From Synergistaceae bacterium (GTDB taxonomy: Bacteria > Synergistota > Synergistia > Synergistales > Aminobacteriaceae): DNA of 64,000 nt. The stretch is taken from the NCBI GenBank assembly GCA_017405525.1, contig JAFRAH010000016.1, forward strand, positions 1 through 64,000, in the 5' to 3' direction. The notes beneath the pieces were generated by a model. The model was not told the DNA's origin. It did no database searches and saw nothing but the letters and a program-made list of their open reading frames with translations. The position numbers and the translations under genes are program-made. Below are positions 60,217-64,000 of this stretch, piece after piece (positions within the stretch are counted from its first letter, which is position 1; each line of letters begins with the position of its first letter).

Positions 60217-61728
60217 CTATGATGCCGCTTTGCTCTGGGGCATGGCCGCATTGAGTATGATTTCCTGAGTGAGGCTCTTTGTGTCGGTGAACTCTGCCGT
60301 AACTTTTCCCTCGCTCATGACATATATACGGTCAGACATGTTGATGACCTCCGGGAGCTCTGAACTAATCATGAGGATACCCAAGCCCTGAGAGGCAAGG
60401 TCGCTCATTATCTCGTAGATTGCCGCCTTGCTCCCAACGTCAACGCCCTTTGTCGGTTCGTCAAGGATAATCATCTTCGGATTTGCCGCCAACTGTTTCG
60501 CCACAACTACCTTCTGCTGATTGCCGCCCGATAATGCCCCCGTGAGTGTGTCGGTGTCGGGTGCCTTAATCGCAAGCAAGTCCTTCATGCCGTCAGAGAG
60601 CTCATACTCCTTCTTGCGGCTGATGAATATACCGTTCTGGCATTCTTTGGCCATGACTGGGAGGGAGATGTTGTGATTGATTGACCACTGGAGCAACAAG
60701 CCGTCCTTCTGCCTGTCTTCTGGGAGATAGCCGAGTCCTTTGGCCATCATCTGGGTAGGTGTATGTCCGTGAATCTCCTCGCCCCTGAAGATGATTTTGC
60801 CGCTGTCAGGCTGGTGAACCCCGAACACTGCCTCCATGACCTCAGTACGTCCTGCACCGACAAGCCCGGTCAAGCCCACGATTTCCCCGGCCTTCACGTT
60901 GATGTTCACGTCCCGGAAGAATCCCGTCCTGCTCAAGTTCTCAAGCCTCAACAGCTCTTCTCCCACCTGAGCCTCTTTCTTGGGGTAGAGCTGGTTGATG
61001 TCCCTCCCAACCATCTGGTGAATGAGGAATGACTGTTCAACCTCGTGCAAGTTCCACGTCCCTATGTATTGGGCATCCCTGAAGACCGTAACGCGTTCAG
61101 CAAGCCCGTACATGTCCTCGAAACGGTGGGAGATTAGGATTATCCCGGTGCCCTGATCCCTGAGTCGCAACGCAATCTTGTAGAGTGCTTCTGCCTCACG
61201 CTGGGACAATGCCGCAGTAGGCTCGTCCATGATGAGGATTTTTGCGTTCATGGAGAGTGCTTTTGCGATCTCGACTAGCTGTTGCTGAGCCACCGACAAT
61301 GACCCGACCGACACCGTAGGGCTGAAGTCAGCATCAACAGCCTCAAGTAGCTTCTTGGCTTCGCGGTTCATTCTTGCCCAGTCGATGAAGGGGCCTATCT
61401 TGAACTCATGGCCTGCAAAAATATTCTCTGCCACGCTCAAATCAGGGTAGCTTGCGGCGTGCTGATAGATTGCGGCAATCCCACGTTCCTGAGCAATCAC
61501 AGGGTCAGACATCACCACGCGTTCACCGTTGAGGATAATCTCGCCACCGTCAGGCTGATGCGCTCCAGTGATGACCTTGATGAACGTCGACTTCCCTGCA
61601 CCGTTCTCACCTGCAAGGGCGTGGATTTCCCCGGCCTTCAGGTTGAAGTGGACATTGTCGAGAGCCTTAACGCCGGGAAAAATCTTCGTGATGCCGTTCA
61701 ACTCTAATATGTATTCAGATTTCGGCAT
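60217..61728 (-). CDS. Rhamnose ABC transporter ATPase (two nucleotide-binding domains)
   Basis: A 503-aa ATPase with two NBDs as in RbsA/RhaT. The first: Walker A AGENGAGKST (about 37-46), LSVAQQQLVEIAKAL, Walker B ILIMDEPTAAL. The second: Walker A-like GLVGAGRTE, signature LSGGNQQKVVVAKQL, Walker B MIILDEPTKGVD. It drives sugar import with the two permeases. It precedes them by 16 bases. Confidence 0.92.
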   Translation of the reverse strand: MPKSEYILELNGITKIFPGVKALDNVHFNLKAGEIHALAGENGAGKSTFIKVITGAHQPDGGEIILNGERVVMSDPVIAQERGIAAIYQHAASYPDLSVAENIFAGHEFKIGPFIDWARMNREAKKLLEAVDADFSPTVSVGSLSVAQQQLVEIAKALSMNAKILIMDEPTAALSQREAEALYKIALRLRDQGTGIILISHRFEDMYGLAERVTVFRDAQYIGTWNLHEVEQSFLIHQMVGRDINQLYPKKEAQVGEELLRLENLSRTGFFRDVNINVKAGEIVGLTGLVGAGRTEVMEAVFGVHQPDSGKIIFRGEEIHGHTPTQMMAKGLGYLPEDRQKDGLLLQWSINHNISLPVMAKECQNGIFISRKKEYELSDGMKDLLAIKAPDTDTLTGALSGGNQQKVVVAKQLAANPKMIILDEPTKGVDVGSKAAIYEIMSDLASQGLGILMISSELPEVINMSDRIYVMSEGKVTAEFTDTKSLTQEIILNAAMPQSKAAS

Positions 61729-61740
61729 GTCCTCACCCCG

Positions 61741-62889
61741 CTACATCATGCTTCTGTAGAGAGCCTTTATCTCCTCGACGTTCGTATCTCTTGGGTTGCC
61801 GGGGCAGCAAGCATCAGCAAATGCCGAATCACTCAGGAACTGTACATCTTCCTCCTTGAGTATTCCCTTGAGGTCTGCAGGAATCCCAACGTCAGCAGAG
61901 AGCTTCTTTACTGCCGCAATTGTCGCCTCGCAAGCCTCATCGTCCGTCATGTCGCCGATACCCTCAACGCCCATAGCCTTGCCGATTGCCCTGTAGCGTT
62001 TTCCTGCCGCCGGAGCGTTGTATTCGAGGCCATAGGGGAGGATTATTGCGCAGGCCACACCGTGGGGAGTGTCATAGAGTGCTGAGAGTCCGTGAGCCAT
62101 GCTGTGGACGATTCCGAGTCCTACATTCGAGAAACCCATACCTGCCACATACTGGCCGAGTGCCATACCCTCGCGGCCTTCAGGTGTCCCGGCAACCGCA
62201 CCCCTCAGGCTGTGGGAGATGAGCTCAATAGCCTTCAGGTGGAACATGTCCGAGATCTCGCAATGTCCCTTCGTGATGTAGCCCTCGATTGCGTGGGTTA
62301 ATGCGTCCATTCCTGTTGAGGCGGTGAGTCCTTTGGGCATTGAGGCCATCATGTCGGGGTCAACTACTGCGATTTCGGGAATGTCATTCGTGTCGACACA
62401 TACGAACTTGCGCTTCTTCTCCACGTCCGTAATCACGTAGTTGATGGTAACCTCTGCGGCTGTTCCTGCTGTCGTTGGTACTGCTATCGTGAAGACAGCG
62501 TGCTTCTTCGTGGGAGCGACACCCTCAAGGCTCCTAACGTCAGCAAACTCCGGGTTGTTGATGATGATTCCGACTGCCTTAGCTGTGTCCATTGCCGAGC
62601 CCCCGCCGATTGCCACGATTGAGTCAGCCCCGGCCTTCTTGAACGCCGCTACACCGTCCTGAACGTTCTTGATTGTAGGGTTGGGCTTTATGTCGCTGTA
62701 GATCTCGTAGGCTATTCCTGCCTTGTCGAGGAGCTCAGTAACCTTCTGTGCAACCCCGAACTTCAGCAGGCTTGCATCCGTGCAGACGAGGACTTTCGTT
62801 TTCCCGCGTGCCTTGAGGTCATTGGGGATATTCTCGATTGCTCCCTTGCCATGATACGATATGTTGTTGAGTACTATACGGCTTGACAT
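61741..62889 (-). CDS. fucO: Lactaldehyde reductase (iron-dependent alcohol dehydrogenase)
   Basis: A 382-aa group III iron alcohol dehydrogenase. Nucleotide loop IVAIGGGSAMDTAKAVGI, then VPTTAGTAAEVT, MDALTHAIEGYI (metal His), GMGFSNVGLGIVHSMAHGLSALYDTPHGVACAI (metal-binding His residues). These match FucO. L-lactaldehyde is a product of rhamnulose-1-phosphate aldolase, and the gene lies next to rhaD, so reduction to 1,2-propanediol is the likely job. A general iron ADH at 32583 is distinct. Confidence 0.9.
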   Translation of the reverse strand: MSSRIVLNNISYHGKGAIENIPNDLKARGKTKVLVCTDASLLKFGVAQKVTELLDKAGIAYEIYSDIKPNPTIKNVQDGVAAFKKAGADSIVAIGGGSAMDTAKAVGIIINNPEFADVRSLEGVAPTKKHAVFTIAVPTTAGTAAEVTINYVITDVEKKRKFVCVDTNDIPEIAVVDPDMMASMPKGLTASTGMDALTHAIEGYITKGHCEISDMFHLKAIELISHSLRGAVAGTPEGREGMALGQYVAGMGFSNVGLGIVHSMAHGLSALYDTPHGVACAIILPYGLEYNAPAAGKRYRAIGKAMGVEGIGDMTDDEACEATIAAVKKLSADVGIPADLKGILKEEDVQFLSDSAFADACCPGNPRDTNVEEIKALYRSMM

Positions 62890-62909
62890 TGTGATTATTC
62901 CTCCTGTCT

Positions 62910-63722
62910 CTAAGATAAGTAGCCTTCCCTTGCCTTGACACCGAACCTGCCTTCAAGCAAGTGCATCTGCTCATCCGTTATTGTGTTCACCAGCGGGAGG
63001 TGAGCTATCTTCATGTAGATTTCCGCTGCCTTTTCCGCCGTCTCAATGAGCCCGAAAGCCTCGTCAATGTCAACGCCTGCCCCGTAAAGTCCGTGCTGAG
63101 CCCAAACAACGAGCCTAGCAGTCCTCATCTTCTGTGCTGTAGCCTCGCCTATCTCGTTAGTCCCGCAGAGCATCCACGGAAGGACATTAACGCCGTCCGG
63201 GAAAACTACGATGCATTCAGTGCACATCTGCCAGAGCGTCCGGGTAAATGCCTTCTCGTCGAGTGAGTGTACGTAGGTCATGGCCAGCAGGTTAGTGGGG
63301 TGGCAGTGCATCACTACCCTGTTCGAGGGGTTGACGCTGAGCCTTGCGGCGTGGCTCATCATGTGCGCGGGGAACTCGCTCGTGAACTTCCCCCCGTCAG
63401 TGAAGCCCCATAAGAGCCGGGCATTCTCTCCTCCGTCAACAATCTTCACGAGGCCGAGATTCACGCCGGGGTCATACTGTACGTTCTTGAAGTATTTTCC
63501 CGTCCCGGTAACGAGGAAGTATTTTCCCTCAAGTTCGGGAGCCTTGAAGCCTGTCGGTATTGTCCTGATTACGCGGTTGATGTCGCCATATTCCGAGACT
63601 TCTTCCTCACTGAGCATCAGGGAGATATTCCCGCCGTTTCGTTCGTCCCAGCCGTGAGCGTACATGTTCGTTGTCGTCCTGACCATCTCGACAAGGAACG
63701 GGGCTGTGAGTATGTCCTTCAT
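62910..63722 (-). CDS. rhaD: Rhamnulose-1-phosphate aldolase
   Basis: A 270-aa class II zinc aldolase splitting L-rhamnulose-1-phosphate to DHAP and L-lactaldehyde. GWDERNGGNISLML at the N-terminus, FLVTGTGKYFKNV, the metal-site VVMHCHPTNLLAMTY (HxH) and VWAQHGLYGAGVDIDEAFGLIETAEKAA (third His) are all present. Length matches E. coli RhaD (274 aa). It starts 6 bases after the rhaA stop. Confidence 0.95.
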   Translation of the reverse strand: MKDILTAPFLVEMVRTTTNMYAHGWDERNGGNISLMLSEEEVSEYGDINRVIRTIPTGFKAPELEGKYFLVTGTGKYFKNVQYDPGVNLGLVKIVDGGENARLLWGFTDGGKFTSEFPAHMMSHAARLSVNPSNRVVMHCHPTNLLAMTYVHSLDEKAFTRTLWQMCTECIVVFPDGVNVLPWMLCGTNEIGEATAQKMRTARLVVWAQHGLYGAGVDIDEAFGLIETAEKAAEIYMKIAHLPLVNTITDEQMHLLEGRFGVKAREGYLS

Positions 63723-63728
63723 GGCCGT

Positions 63729-64000
63729 TTACCCCCTCTTGCTGAGTACGTCGCGCTCGTACTGTTCGACCTTCGGGAACCATTCGCCGTCAAGTGGTTT
63801 CCCGCAGACCCTGCAATACTCCTCCCAGACATCACCGAACGGCATAGTCTTGAGCTCTTCCTGTGCAACCATGAGCTTGCTGAACTCGCCCTTGTCCTGC
63901 ATGGCCTTCAAGTCATCGTTGGGCTGAAGGAGTGCATAGAGCAGTGCCTTCTGAGCGTTCCTGTAGCCGGTTGTCCAGGCAGATATACGGTTTATTGACG
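63729..64000 (-). CDS. rhaA: L-rhamnose isomerase, C-terminal part (runs off the window)
   Basis: The minus strand from the window edge encodes about 89 residues without a start: AWTTGYRNAQKALLYALLQP, TMPFGDVWEEYCRVCGKPL and YERDVLSKRG at the C-terminus. This matches the end of RhaA, which interconverts L-rhamnose and L-rhamnulose. The rest lies beyond position 64000. Its position upstream of rhaD sets the operon order rhaA-rhaD-fucO-transporter. No rhamnulokinase (rhaB) lies in the visible part. Confidence 0.9.
   Translation of the reverse strand, partial: SINRISAWTTGYRNAQKALLYALLQPNDDLKAMQDKGEFSKLMVAQEELKTMPFGDVWEEYCRVCGKPLDGEWFPKVEQYERDVLSKRG

Noticed and set aside
1-64000. CRISPR arrays, insertion sequences and prophage genes
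   Set aside because: No regularly spaced repeats, transposase-like frames with terminal inverted repeats, or integrase genes were seen, including next to the tRNA cluster.

Overview
The window looks like a chromosomal segment of a Gram-negative, flagellated, amino-acid- and sugar-using anaerobe. My best guess is Synergistota (gut or rumen type). The basis is protein style (DHH/CBS-fused CCA enzyme, Glu/Leu/Phe/Val-type GDH, ABC sugar uptake, flgBC) and GC near 50%; this is inference without a database search. Genes mostly start with strong AGGAGG Shine-Dalgarno sites, often follow TATAAT or extended TGnTATAAT -10 boxes, and many units end in GC hairpins plus a T run.

Layout. 1-5.6 kb: end of 5S rRNA, a DUF262/DUF1524 (GmrSD-like) gene, mgtC, ilvE-ispE, a DUF4422 glycosyltransferase. 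5.7-9 kb: ABC ATPase, fused two-domain permease, ankyrin protein. 9-11.5 kb: membrane-anchored beta-propeller-like sugar protein and a glycosyltransferase broken by a G12 tract. 11.5-12.4 kb: flgB-flgC. 12.5-19 kb: a 1775-aa STAND-like ATPase with a HEPN-motif partner, ending beside three tRNA genes. 19.4-27.2 kb: Stealth phosphotransferase, gdh, pth-rplY, PAP2 phosphatase, an orphan Nif11-type RiPP precursor, DHH-CBS-CCA enzyme. 27.3-32.6 kb: an MvaI/BcnI-type R-M pair, then hisC-hisB-MNT-HEPN/nitroreductase-rsmG. 32.6-39.6 kb: uxaA/uxaC hexuronate operon, chromate transporter pair, M20 amidohydrolase. 39.6-52.2 kb: rnpB, helicase, TupA-like ATP-grasp gene with a possible attenuator, NUDIX, pyruvyl transferase, leuS, pseudopilin, holA, LD-carboxypeptidase, a metalloprotease-like protein, an AEC transporter, kptA. 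52.2-54.1 kb: DctA/GltP symporter and a frameshifted vapBC. 54.2-64 kb: an L-rhamnose operon on the minus strand (rhaA-rhaD-fucO-ABC transporter) continuing through a phase-variable acyltransferase to rhaM.

The main discovery is a scattered set of surface-glycan genes carrying simple sequence repeats typical of phase variation: G12 in a glycosyltransferase (reads OFF), G11 in an acyltransferase/alpha-alpha-barrel fusion (reads ON), and four copies of a 7-bp unit at the start of a pyruvyl transferase (apparently out of frame). Each can change reading frame by slippage. Other candidates for new biology are the giant ATPase/HEPN pair next to the tRNA cluster, a RiPP precursor with a duplicated CxCxxLGYG core and no visible modifying enzyme, and a HEPN domain fused in frame to a nitroreductase.
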